Part shown: piece by piece, positions 52,211-63,216 of the stretch
Layout of the letters: each line of letters starts with the position of its first letter
Position numbering within the stretch: position 1 is the stretch's first letter
Source: Steroidobacteraceae bacterium
GTDB lineage: Bacteria > Pseudomonadota > Gammaproteobacteria > Steroidobacterales > Steroidobacteraceae
Direction of reading: 5' to 3'
Assembly: GCA_027531255.1 (NCBI GenBank)
Contig: JAPZRU010000006.1
Location: 124,001 to 188,000, forward strand
Length of the DNA stretch: 64,000 nucleotides
Made by a program: the position numbers and the translations under genes
The notes under the pieces: generated by a model
Databases searched by the model: none
What the model was told of the DNA's origin: nothing
Seen by the model: the letters and a program-made list of their open reading frames with translations, nothing else

Positions 52211-52307
52211 GTCGCCTGCTGCCCGGACCGCGCCGAGCACGCCGACCTCGCGCGCCGATGAACGGCGCCCAGGCACCGGCGCGCGCTCGCAAGCGGCGCC
52301 CACGACG

Positions 52308-54251
52308 CTATACGAACTCGGCGACCTGGCGGCTCGCCCGCTCGGCCTCGGCCGCGCACGACAGGATGCTCTGGTTGCCCTGCAGTTCCGCGTGGGCGAA
52401 CCGGATGCGTCCGTAGCCGGCGCGAACGACGTCGCGCGGCGCGGGGCGCCCGTCGCGCCCGTAGAAGAACCCCGGCTGGGCGCAGACGTACGCGTGGCCC
52501 CAGCGGTTCGTGATCAGGGCCCGGACGTCGCGCCGCGCGTCGAAGCCGTGGGCGCCGAACATCTCCTGCAACTGGGCCCGCATGCGGCGTTCCAGTTCGC
52601 GGTACGGCGCGGCGAGCAGGCGCGCGCGACCGGCGCTGCACTGCACCGCGGCGGGCAAGCCGGGCGACAGGAACGGCACGTACGAGGTCAACATCACCGG
52701 GCGATCCGGGTGGAACGGCGGATCGTACCGCCCGACCTTCATCGGCGGGATCACGTTCGTGAACCAGCCGAAGCCGTCGAACCACTGCGCTCCGGAATAG
52801 CCGAGCCGCTCCAGGAACCGCCACTGGCGCAGCGCCACGTTCACGACCAGCACCGGGCCGTGCAGGAACTCGCCGTACGCCGCCCGGAGTTCGTGCGGCA
52901 TGTCGCGGACGACGCGCCGGTTCATCCAGCCGCCGCCGGCCATGATCACCGCTTTGGCCCGGACGGACGCGACACGGCCGTCCTGCACGTAGCCGATGCG
53001 GACGCGCTCGGCCGTGCGCGCGTCGCCTTCGTGCTCCACGGCGACGACGGTTGCATTGAGGCGAAGGCGCGTGGGCTGGCCCGGCGCGTCCAGCGCCGGG
53101 AGGGCGACGGGTTCGCGCAGCACGTCCTCGATGGAGCCGGAGCCACGGATCGCGCCGGGGATCAGGGCCTTCACGAACTGGCGCGCCAGCAGCCCGTTGC
53201 CGATCGGCGCCGTGACGATCTCGGTGGTCTCGTAGATCCGCACGTAGCGGGCCGGCGTCACCCCCGGCAGCAGGATCCGCTGCGCGGCGTAGGCGGACAC
53301 CGCGTCGCTCGCGGTGCCGGACAGTCCGGTCGCCACGAGCGGGTCCACCCAGCGCGACACGGCGGACGAGAGGCCGAGTACCTTTTCGAGGAACTCGGCG
53401 TAGCTCATCGAATCGAGCCAGCGGCCGATGCCGCCCTGCTCGGTCGCGTGCCGGAACTCGAGCAGGTCGCCGGTCTCGGGCAGCGGCGGAACGCCGGGCG
53501 GCAACGGCAGCGTATCGGTCGAATTCCAGCGCAGCAGGTCGCGCTTGACGTTCTCCGGCAGCGGGACGCCGTCGAAGCCGTGGCGCCAGACGTCGGAGTA
53601 CCAACGACCACGTCCGTCCGCCGACTTCATCCAGTAGCCGAGCGACGCGAGGTGCGGGATGTGCTGCATCGGCCCGAAGTGATCGCGAGCGACCCGGACG
53701 TCGGGGCCGGCATCCTCGAGTTCGTGGAACTCGAAGGCCCGGGGCATACCGATCTCGGTCCAGTAGCGGCCCAGCGGGCCGCCCTTCGGCACGGTGAAGG
53801 CGTTGGAGCCCTGCGGCGCCTCGAGCCGCACGCCGTCCACCTCGACGACGTTGCCCTTCGCCTCGCCACCGAACATCCGGTGGTTGTCGAGCACGAGGCA
53901 GCGGCCCGCGTCGCCGCGCAGCCGCCGGAAGTCCCAGGCCGCCATCAGGCCGGTCACGCCGCCGCCGACCACGACCAGGTCGTACTCGCCGTCGACCGGA
54001 TCCGGCAGGCGCCGTGCCTCGAAGCGCCCGTCGCGCAGGGCGTGCGCCGCATCGACGACTTCGCGGGTGTTGCCGTTGGAGCGCGCGTAGTCGCCGATGC
54101 CGCCGGGGCCGGTCCAGTCGTCCCGGTCCGCGACAGTGGCCGCGGCCGAAGCTCCGGGCACCAGCGCGCCGGCCGCGAGTCCGCTCAGCACGCCGCTGAC
54201 GAAATCGCGCCGGGTGATCGGTGCATCGAGTCCCAGCGGATCCTTCGCCAT
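52308..54251 (-). CDS. Tat-exported FAD-dependent oxidoreductase
   Basis: A 647-aa flavoprotein. The twin-arginine signal ITRRDFVSGVLSG starts near residue 12. The Rossmann FAD motif is DLVVVGGGVTGLMAAWDFRR near 91, and a C-terminal FAD-contact segment with HAELQGNQSILSCAAEAE lies near 620. Overall similar to large NAD(P)-binding/amine-oxidase-like periplasmic oxidoreductases that often travel with a small subunit or cytochrome, which I do not see here. Electron acceptor and substrate are unknown. ATG 54251 is preceded by GGAGGTGACG; GTG 54257 is too close to that site. Converges on the acyl-CoA synthetase. Confidence 0.82.
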   Translation of the reverse strand: MAKDPLGLDAPITRRDFVSGVLSGLAAGALVPGASAAATVADRDDWTGPGGIGDYARSNGNTREVVDAAHALRDGRFEARRLPDPVDGEYDLVVVGGGVTGLMAAWDFRRLRGDAGRCLVLDNHRMFGGEAKGNVVEVDGVRLEAPQGSNAFTVPKGGPLGRYWTEIGMPRAFEFHELEDAGPDVRVARDHFGPMQHIPHLASLGYWMKSADGRGRWYSDVWRHGFDGVPLPENVKRDLLRWNSTDTLPLPPGVPPLPETGDLLEFRHATEQGGIGRWLDSMSYAEFLEKVLGLSSAVSRWVDPLVATGLSGTASDAVSAYAAQRILLPGVTPARYVRIYETTEIVTAPIGNGLLARQFVKALIPGAIRGSGSIEDVLREPVALPALDAPGQPTRLRLNATVVAVEHEGDARTAERVRIGYVQDGRVASVRAKAVIMAGGGWMNRRVVRDMPHELRAAYGEFLHGPVLVVNVALRQWRFLERLGYSGAQWFDGFGWFTNVIPPMKVGRYDPPFHPDRPVMLTSYVPFLSPGLPAAVQCSAGRARLLAAPYRELERRMRAQLQEMFGAHGFDARRDVRALITNRWGHAYVCAQPGFFYGRDGRPAPRDVVRAGYGRIRFAHAELQGNQSILSCAAEAERASRQVAEFV

Positions 54252-54282
54252 CGTCACCTCCGGAGCATGAACCTCGCGCGCG

Positions 54283-55140
54283 TCAGCGCAGCACGACGGT
54301 GCGGTTGCCGAACTCGAACACCCGGCTCTCGGCGTGCCACTGGACGGCGCGATTCAGTACCACGCTCTCGATCTCGTTGCCGATCGTCGTCAGCTGCTCC
54401 GGCGTGCAGGTGTGATCCACGCGCTCGACCGCCTGTTCGATGATCGGTCCCTCGTCGAGATCCTCGTTGACGTAGTGCGCGGTCGCGCCGATCAGCTTGA
54501 CCCCGCGCTGGTAGGCCTGGTGATACGGCTTCGCGCCCTTGAAGCCGGGCAGGAACGAATGGTGGATGTTGATCGCGCGGTCCTCGAGCTCACGGCAGGC
54601 AGCCGGCGTCAGGATCTGCATGTAGCGCGCGAGCACGAGCAGTTCGCCGCGCGCGGCATGGAACACGTCGAGCAGCCGGCGCTCCTGCGCCTCCTTGCCG
54701 TCGGCGCCGATCGGCAGGTGCTGGAACGGCAGGCCGTACCACTCGGTGAGCCGACGCTGGTCCTCGTGGTTCGACACCACCACGACGATGTCCACGGGCA
54801 GCGTCCCGGTGCTCCAGCGGTGCAGCAGGCTCATCAGGCAGTGACCCTGCTTCGAAACCGCGATCACGACGCGGATGCGGTTGGCGAGATCCCGGAGGGT
54901 CCACTCGATGCCGAGCGGCTGCATCGCGGCGCCGAAGTCGCGGCCGAACGCAGTCTCGTCGAGCGTCGTGCCGTCCGGCTCGAACACGATCCGCAGCACC
55001 GACCGTGCGGACACCGGGTCCAGGAAGTGGTGCGCCTCGAGGATGTTGGCGCCGCGACTCGCGAGGTGGGAGGTCACCGTGGCCACCACCCCCACGCGGT
55101 CGGGACAGGACAGGCGCAGCACGTAGTTCGGACGGGTCAC
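54283..55140 (-). CDS. purU: Formyltetrahydrofolate deformylase
   Basis: A 285-aa enzyme that hydrolyses 10-formyl-THF to formate and THF, balancing the one-carbon pool. The N-terminal ACT domain is YVLRLSCPDRVGVVATVTSHLA. The formyl-transferase domain holds VVVVSNHEDQRRL near 120, VLARYMQILT near 165 and the catalytic INIHHSFLPGFKGAKPYHQAYQRGVKLIGATAHYV near 195-230. Length matches known PurU (about 280 aa). GTG 55140 is the start, with GAGGAG about 11 bp upstream. Its presence with SoxBDA genes fits disposal of one-carbon units from N-methyl compounds. Confidence 0.95.
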   Translation of the reverse strand: MTRPNYVLRLSCPDRVGVVATVTSHLASRGANILEAHHFLDPVSARSVLRIVFEPDGTTLDETAFGRDFGAAMQPLGIEWTLRDLANRIRVVIAVSKQGHCLMSLLHRWSTGTLPVDIVVVVSNHEDQRRLTEWYGLPFQHLPIGADGKEAQERRLLDVFHAARGELLVLARYMQILTPAACRELEDRAINIHHSFLPGFKGAKPYHQAYQRGVKLIGATAHYVNEDLDEGPIIEQAVERVDHTCTPEQLTTIGNEIESVVLNRAVQWHAESRVFEFGNRTVVLR

Positions 55141-55330
55141 GGTTCTGGAACTCCTCGTCGGGGTGGGCGGCGCGGCCCTGCCGGCGCCGCATCTCGCTGA
55201 CGCAGGGCTTCGCCCGCCCCTCAGTCGTTGAGGGATCCGTGCGGCCGTGCGTCTGACTGTCGATATAGCCCCCCGTGCACGCCGGCCGGCGGTCGGACGG
55301 CGGCAGGTGGGCGCCTCAGCGGGGGAGATC

Positions 55331-57582
<2,252 letters not shown>

Positions 57583-57586
<4 letters not shown>

Positions 57587-59022
57587 CCAGCCGCGAGCGC
57601 TGCTCGCGTCCGTCGCGACACGATCAGGAAGATCATGCCGGCGGCCGCGAGCAGCGCGGCGATCCATGCGAACGCGGCGCCGAGCCCGGACGGGCTGCCG
57701 AGATCGAACAGGCTGCCCGTCAGTCCCGCGAAGAGACCGCCCAGCCCGAGCGACAGGAACCACAGGCCGGTCGCGAAGGCCACGCGCGAGGCCGGCGCGT
57801 ACCGGGCGGCGGCGCCGAGCCCGATGGGGCTCAGCAGGATCTCGCCGACCGCGATCAGCAGGTAGGTACCGACCAGCCAGAACGGCGAGGCGCCGCCGGC
57901 CGGTGCGCCGAACGCGCCTGCCGCCGCGAGCGCGAGCCCGCCGCCACCGACCACGAGACCGACACCGAACTTGGCCACGGCGTCCGGATCCGCACCGCGC
58001 CGCGCGAGCCGCAGCCAGGCGATCGCGAACAGCGGCGCCAGCAGCACGACGAACCCCGGATAGAGCGACTGGAACCACGCGGCCGGGAACTCGACCCCGA
58101 ACACCTCGCGGTCGGTGAATCGCGCCGCGAACAACGTCAGCGACGCCGCGGCCTGCTCGCCGGCGGTCCAGAACACGACGGCGCCGCAGAAGAGGCCTGC
58201 CAGCGTCACGACGTTGCTGCGCTCCTGGGTCGTCGCAGCGCACCGGTACAGGTAGACGAAGCCGCCGACGGTCGCCGTCAGCACGACGGCGAGGAAACCC
58301 TTGATGAGCACCACGGGCGGAACGGTGGCCACCAGCAGCGCCGCAGCGCCGAGCGCCGCGACGACGGCCCCGAGCACCGGGGGCGGCGGCATGCGTGCGG
58401 GATCTCCCGAATCCTCGAGGTGCGGCGCGATCCGCGAGTAGATCGCGAGGCCCAGCACCATACCTGCGGCGGCGACCGCGTAGCCGGCCGACCAGCCGTA
58501 CCGGGTAGCGAGCGCCGCGGCGAGCAGCGGGCCGCCGATGCCGCCGATGTTGATGCCGACGTAGAAGATCGTGAACGCGCCGTCGAGCGAGCGACCCTCG
58601 CGCCGCGCGGCACGCGCGACGAGCGGCACGATGCTGGCCTTGAGCGTGCCGGCGCCGAGGGCGACCAGCGCCAGGCCGACGCCAAAACTGGCGAGCCCGC
58701 TGGCCACGGCCAGCACCAGGTTACCCGCGAACATCGAGCCGCCCGCGAGCCAGATCGCGCGCACCGGCCCGAGGTAGCGATCGGCGAGCCAGCCGCCCGG
58801 CAGCGCCGAGAGGTAGACGGTCGCGGCATAGAGGCCGTAGACCGCGGCAGCATCCGCGTCGGCCAGCCCGAACCCGCCGGCCGCCGGGGCGGCGACGAGG
58901 TGCAGCACCAGCAGGGCCCGCAGGCCGTAGAAGGTGAAGCGTTCCCACAGTTCCGTGGCCGAGAGCCACAGGACCACTCTCGCGCCGGGCGAACCCTGCA
59001 CTGCGGCGGGAGCGGACGTCAT
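57583..59022 (-). CDS. Proton-dependent oligopeptide transporter (POT/PTR)
   Basis: A 479-aa carrier with 12-14 helices. The POT signature ELWERFTFYGLRALLVL (ExxERFxxY) is at residue 24, and FTIFYVGINIGGIGGPLL near 150 is the second PTR motif. It imports di- and tripeptides with protons. ATG 59022 overlaps the soxD stop (ATGA), so a sarcosine-oxidase subunit and a peptide carrier are translationally coupled. A loop near residue 195-205 is Pro-rich (ARMPPPP). Confidence 0.92.
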
Positions 59023-59294
59023 GCGCCGAGTTCGGGCTTCGGCTCACCCATGCGGTAGACCGCGAGCACTTCGTGGCTGACGGTGTCGCGCGCGACGTTG
59101 AACCACTGCGCGCAACCGTAGGTGTGGCACCACCGCTCGAAGTGGATCCCCTTCGGGTTGTCCCGGACGAACAGGTAGCGCGCCCACGTCGCGTCGTCGA
59201 CGTCGAACGACGGTCGCGCGACGTGGGACTGCCCGCCGTAGGTGAACTCGGGCTCGTCCCGCGGGCCGCACCAGGGGCAGGTGATCTTCAGCAT
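59019..59294 (-). CDS. soxD: Sarcosine oxidase delta subunit
   Basis: A 91-aa zinc-binding subunit of heterotetrameric sarcosine oxidase. ITCPWCGPRDEPEFTYGG at the start and ERWCHTYGCAQWFNVARDT near 53-70 supply the zinc-binding Cys/His residues. GGAG precedes ATG 59294. In classical operons soxD lies between soxB and soxA; here it is about 2.7 kb away, on the other strand, next to a POT transporter, while soxB and soxA are adjacent. It is divergent from a TetR gene. Confidence 0.92.
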   Translation of the reverse strand: MLKITCPWCGPRDEPEFTYGGQSHVARPSFDVDDATWARYLFVRDNPKGIHFERWCHTYGCAQWFNVARDTVSHEVLAVYRMGEPKPELGA

Positions 59295-59437
59295 CGCCAC
59301 TCCGGGTTCGCGATCGTCGACGTTCGTGTCCGCCGCCTAGGACGCAGGTGGTGGCAGCGCCCTCAGCGCCCCTGGGCGCGCCACTGGGATGCCCGCGCGA
59401 CATTGAGTATCGTCGAGGTTTAGACGTCAGTCAGTTC

Positions 59438-60046
59438 ATGTCCGCCAAGAATCTCAAGCCGGAGCCTGTCGGCGCCCCGGCCCGGGGCCGCGCCCGCAAG
59501 ACGCCGCTCGGTCGCGAGGCCTGGCTGCAGGCCGCGCGCGAAGCGCTGATCCGCGAGGGCATCCGCGGCGTCGAGATCGGCAAGCTCGCGCGCCGGCTCA
59601 AGGTCACCCGCGGCGGGTTCTACTGGTTCTTCGACAGCCGCAAGCAACTGCTCGACGAGCTGCTGGCCGACTGGGAGCGCACCAACAGCGCCGCGTTCAA
59701 GGCCGTGCTGCGCGCTCCCGGCCGCAACGGCATGGCCGAGTTCCAGGCCATCGTCGACGTCTGGATCAACGAGGCCGGGTACAGCCCGGCGTGGGACGCC
59801 GCGGTCCGCGACTGGGCGCGCGTGTCCGCCAAGGTCGCGAACGCGGTCCGCCGCGTCGACGACGAGCGCATCGCGGTGCTGCAGCGCGTGTTCGAGGACA
59901 TGGGCTACCCGGAGGACGAGGCATTCGTCAGGGCCCGGGTGACCTACTTCCACCAGGTCGGCTACTACGCGTTGGGCGTCGAGGAACCCCGCCAGCAGCG
60001 ACTGCGACTGCTGCCGCTGTACACGCGCATACTCACGGGCCGCTGA
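59438..60046 (+). CDS. TetR-family regulator
   Basis: A 202-aa regulator with HTH at residues about 28-70 (REAWLQAAREALIREGIRG, then LARRLKVTRGGFYWFFDSRK). The C-terminal domain resembles regulators of the YcdC/TetR_C type with a long helix WERTNSAAFKAVL. ATG 59438 follows an AT-containing region TTTAGACGTCAGTCAG that may hold its operator. Divergent from soxD-POT and probably their regulator. Confidence 0.9.
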   Translation: MSAKNLKPEPVGAPARGRARKTPLGREAWLQAAREALIREGIRGVEIGKLARRLKVTRGGFYWFFDSRKQLLDELLADWERTNSAAFKAVLRAPGRNGMAEFQAIVDVWINEAGYSPAWDAAVRDWARVSAKVANAVRRVDDERIAVLQRVFEDMGYPEDEAFVRARVTYFHQVGYYALGVEEPRQQRLRLLPLYTRILTGR

Positions 60047-60145
60047 CGCACCGACGCGTCCCCGGGCGTCGCGCCGCTGCCGCGCCGCAGCATTCCGCTT
60101 GCTTGACAGCCTCGCGCGCTCCCGCGATGCTCGCTCCATACACCG

Positions 60146-60170
60146 ATGTACGTACATGCCTGTCCGGACA
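60146..60170. promoter_or_regulatory. Twin palindromes upstream of ECF sigma gene
   Basis: ATGTACGTACAT (60146-60157) is a perfect 12-bp palindrome, and TGTCCGGACA (60161-60170) a perfect 10-bp one, 3 bp apart. They lie 40-65 bp before the sigma-factor start, downstream of TTGACA at 60103. Probably operator sites. Confidence 0.5.
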
Positions 60171-60210
60171 GCGGTGCATCGACACGGCGACCATGCTCGG
60201 GGGAGTCACT

Positions 60211-60744
60211 ATGGCCGCAGTCCTGGAGCCGACGGGCATTCCGTCGGCCTTCGTGGCGGACCGCTTCGCCGCGCTGCACGCGCGGTTCCGGCGGCCGCTG
60301 CAGCGCTTCTTCGCCAGCTATCGCCTGAACTCGCACGACGTCGACGACCTCACGCAGGAGGTTTTCCTGCGCCTCGCCGGCACCTCGTGCCCGGCGGAAC
60401 TGCAGCGGCCGGACGCTTTCGTGTTCACGCTCGCCCGCAACCTCGTCCGCGATCGCGCCCGCCGCCTCCACGTGAAGGCCGCGGGCGTGTCGGTCGGGCT
60501 GGACGAGGTGGAGCTGCGCTGCGGCGGTCCGACGCCGGACGAAGCACTCGAGCACGACGAGCGGCTGGCGAGGGTCGTCGCCGCGCTCGAGTCGCTGAAG
60601 CCGGCCTCGCGGCGCGCGTTCCTGCTGCACCGCGTGCACGGCTACAGCTACGCCGAAATCGCGCGGGACACCGGCGTCTCGGTCAGCATGATCGAGAAGC
60701 ACGTGATGGCCGCGATCGCGGTACTGCGCGAAGCCTGCGTCTGA
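60211..60744 (+). CDS. ECF sigma factor, FecI-like
   Basis: A 177-aa RNA polymerase sigma factor. Region 2 is PLQRFFASYRLNSHDVDDLTQEVFLRLA (residues about 28-58) and region 4 is PASRRAFLLHRVHGYSYAEIARDTGVSVSMIEKHVMAAI (about 125-165). This is the FecI pattern that activates TonB-receptor operons. GGGGGAG precedes ATG 60211; ATG 60193 is an alternative start six codons earlier. No FecR anti-sigma gene follows: the next gene converges after 87 bp. So the sigma factor is either an orphan or partnered elsewhere. Confidence 0.9.
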   Translation: MAAVLEPTGIPSAFVADRFAALHARFRRPLQRFFASYRLNSHDVDDLTQEVFLRLAGTSCPAELQRPDAFVFTLARNLVRDRARRLHVKAAGVSVGLDEVELRCGGPTPDEALEHDERLARVVAALESLKPASRRAFLLHRVHGYSYAEIARDTGVSVSMIEKHVMAAIAVLREACV

Positions 60745-60831
60745 CGTGGCCCTGCGCGGTTCGGCCGCGCGGCCACCCTGCCCGAAGCAGCGCTGTGCGA
60801 CCCGGCCGTGGTCGCGCCGACGGTCCTGGGG

Positions 60832-61842
60832 TCAGCCGCGTGCGGGCAGCCTCTTCGGCCAGGTCGCCTTCGCGACGCGCAGGAAGTTGCCGCCGAGCAC
60901 CTTGCGCACGTCGCTCACGCGGTAGCCGAGCTTCAGCAGTTCCGCCGCGATCTCGGGCAGCTGCTCGGGCGCCACGATGCGCAGACCGGCCGCGTAGCCC
61001 TCCTCCGGCGGGAACGTCTCCGGATGCGCCTTGATGTAGTCGTCGAGCTCCTGCATGTCGAACACGTAGTCGAGGCCGATCCCGACGTGGTCGATGCCCA
61101 CCAGCTGCACGACGTAGTCGACGTGCCGGGCCACCGTCGCCGAACGGTTGTCGTTCGCGCCCAGGAACATGCCGATGCCGTTAACGCCGACCACCCCGCC
61201 GGTCTCGGCGCAGGCCCTGATCGCCTCGTCGCGGATGTTCCGCTTGTGCTTCCAGAGGGCGAGCGGGTTCGAGTGCGAGAAGATCACCGGCTTCGTGGCG
61301 TGCCGCATCACGTCCATCGTCGTGCGATGGCCCGTGTGGCTGCAGCAGGCCGTCATGCCCACGCGCTCCATTTCCGTGACCACCGCGCGGCCGAACTTCG
61401 TCAGGCCCTTGTCGGCGTCCTGGCATCCGCCGCCCACGAGGTTGTTGCGGTTGTAGGCCATCGACATCCAGCGCACGCCGAGATCGCGGTAGAGCTCCAC
61501 GAGGCTCAGCTGGCCGTTCAGCGCGCTCGTGCCCTCGATGTCGAAGAAGACCGCCAGCCGGCGGTCCGGACGCGCAAGGTCGGCGACGGTCTCGACCAGC
61601 CGGTACTGCTTCGGATGCCGGCGGAGCCAGTGGCGGAAGGTCGCGAGCATCCGGAACGTCTGCTCCCACGGAACGGCGTCGAACGCGACGTTGAGCCCGA
61701 CGATCTTCATCCCGGAACGGCGGTACCGCTCGAGCTGCGGCAGGAAACGCTCGTCGTCCGGGCGCAGCGGCATGCAGCCGTGGTTGTCCCAGACCAGTGT
61801 CCCGGACAGGGCGTCGCGAACGCGCGAGTGCATCGAGTCCAT
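60832..61842 (-). CDS. Membrane dipeptidase (M19 renal-dipeptidase family)
   Basis: A 336-aa zinc TIM-barrel peptidase that cleaves dipeptides, including those with a D-residue at the C-terminus. Marks: FFDIEGTSAL (metal-bridging Glu) near residue 102, CCSHTGHRTT near 165 and VIFSHSNPLA near 185, VDYVVQLVGIDHVGIGLDYVF near 240. The N-terminal metal motif, normally HxD, reads DNHGCMPL, so Asp is replaced by Cys. No signal peptide is seen. ATG 61842 follows GGAG. It converges on the sigma-factor gene and is divergent from soxB. Confidence 0.88.
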   Translation of the reverse strand: MDSMHSRVRDALSGTLVWDNHGCMPLRPDDERFLPQLERYRRSGMKIVGLNVAFDAVPWEQTFRMLATFRHWLRRHPKQYRLVETVADLARPDRRLAVFFDIEGTSALNGQLSLVELYRDLGVRWMSMAYNRNNLVGGGCQDADKGLTKFGRAVVTEMERVGMTACCSHTGHRTTMDVMRHATKPVIFSHSNPLALWKHKRNIRDEAIRACAETGGVVGVNGIGMFLGANDNRSATVARHVDYVVQLVGIDHVGIGLDYVFDMQELDDYIKAHPETFPPEEGYAAGLRIVAPEQLPEIAAELLKLGYRVSDVRKVLGGNFLRVAKATWPKRLPARG

Positions 61843-61971
61843 GGCAGTCTCCTTCGGGCCTGACCGTGCTGGACGCAGCGTTCGGCGGTTACCTCAGTTT
61901 CCGGTTGAGGGCCCGCGCCGCTCCTGCGTCTCCGCAAGCAGGCCTGCAGCAGTTTCGATCGAGGTTCAAGG

Positions 61972-63216
61972 GTGTCCAAGTATTCCTTCGCCCGGCTCGC
62001 GTTGCACGCGCTGCGTGGCCACCGCCACTGGCCGCGGGTGCTGCACGATGCGCCGCCGAAGCCGACCTACGACGTGATCGTCGTCGGCGGTGGCGGGCAC
62101 GGTCTCGCGACCGCCTACTTCCTCGCGAAGCAGCACGGCATCCGCCGCGTCGCGGTGCTCGAACGCACGGCGATCGGCCACGGCAACAGCGGGCGGAACA
62201 CGCAGGTCTCTCGCTCCGACTACTTCCACCTGCCGAGCTCGAAGTTCTACGACCGCTCGCTGCAGCTCTACGAGGGGCTGTCCCGGGAGCTCAACTTCAA
62301 CGTGATGCTGAGCCAGCGCGGCAAGATCAACCTCGCCCACGACACGCACGAGCTCGAGATCCTGCGCCGTGCGACGAACGCCTGCCGGGCGAACGGAGTC
62401 GACGGCGAAATGCTGACCACCGACGAGCTGTACCGGCTGATACCGGCGCTGAACCGCCGCGCCCGCTTCCCGATCGTCGGCGGCAGCGTGCAGTGGCGTG
62501 GGGGCATCTCCCGGCACGACGCCGTGGTGTGGGGCTTCGCCCGGGCGGCGACGCAGCTGGGCGTCGACATCGTCCAGGGCTGCGAAGTGCGGGGCTTCGT
62601 GCGCGACGGCGACGCGGTCGTCGGCGTCGAGACGAACCGGGGCCGAATCGCCGCGCCGCGGATCTGCCTCGCGGTCGCAGGTCACTCCACGCAGCTGGCG
62701 CGCAAGGCCGGCCTCGACCTGCCGCTGACCAGCATGGCGCTGCAGGCGATGGTCAGCGAGCCCGTGAAGCCGATGCTCGACCAGGTGGTCATGTCCGCGA
62801 AGATCCACGTGTACGTCAGCCAGTCCGACCGCGGCGAGATGGTGATCGGCGGCGGCGCCGACGTGTACGCCTCGTACGCCCAGCGCGGCGGCCTGCCCGT
62901 CACCGAGGCGAACGTGCAGGCCTGTCTCGAACTCTTCCCCGCGTTCTCGCGACTGCGACTCATGCGCCAGTGGGCCGGCATCGTCGACATCTCGCCGGAC
63001 ACGACGCCGATCATGGGCACGACGCCCGTGCCGGGGCTCTACGTCAACTGTGGCTGGGGCACGGGTGGCTACAAGGCGATACCCGCCGGCGGCGAGACGA
63101 TGGCCTACACGCTCGCGACCGGCCGGCCCCATCCGCTGATCGAGGCCTTCGGCCTCGAGCGCTTCGAGCAGGGCCGTCTGATCGACGAGGGCGCGGCCGC
63201 CGGAGTGGCGCACTGA
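61972..63216 (+). CDS. soxB: Sarcosine oxidase beta subunit
   Basis: A 414-aa FAD/FMN subunit that oxidises the N-methyl group of sarcosine or a similar N-methyl amino acid. The Rossmann motif is YDVIVVGGGGHGLATAYFLAK at residue 33, GHGNSGRNTQVSRSDYF near 75 is the covalent-flavin region, and WGTGGYKAIPAGG near 364 lies in the C-terminal FAD segment. GTG 61972 is the natural start with a weak ribosome site. It overlaps soxA (TGATG), skipping the soxD gene usually found between them. Confidence 0.93.
   Translation: MSKYSFARLALHALRGHRHWPRVLHDAPPKPTYDVIVVGGGGHGLATAYFLAKQHGIRRVAVLERTAIGHGNSGRNTQVSRSDYFHLPSSKFYDRSLQLYEGLSRELNFNVMLSQRGKINLAHDTHELEILRRATNACRANGVDGEMLTTDELYRLIPALNRRARFPIVGGSVQWRGGISRHDAVVWGFARAATQLGVDIVQGCEVRGFVRDGDAVVGVETNRGRIAAPRICLAVAGHSTQLARKAGLDLPLTSMALQAMVSEPVKPMLDQVVMSAKIHVYVSQSDRGEMVIGGGADVYASYAQRGGLPVTEANVQACLELFPAFSRLRLMRQWAGIVDISPDTTPIMGTTPVPGLYVNCGWGTGGYKAIPAGGETMAYTLATGRPHPLIEAFGLERFEQGRLIDEGAAAGVAH

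Noticed and set aside
52207-52410. Small frame overlapping the acyl-CoA synthetase stop (ATGA)
   Set aside because: Arg/Pro-rich with no recognisable domain, and it runs antisense into the FAD oxidoreductase 3' end.
55141-55330. Possible riboswitch upstream of purU or the TonB gene
   Set aside because: Short stems exist (GGGCTTCGCCC), but no conserved core of glycine, THF or other known riboswitches is visible.
60763-60774. GGCCGCGCGGCC palindrome between sigma and M19 genes as a terminator
   Set aside because: Short GC palindrome with no loop or T-run; common by chance in DNA of this composition.
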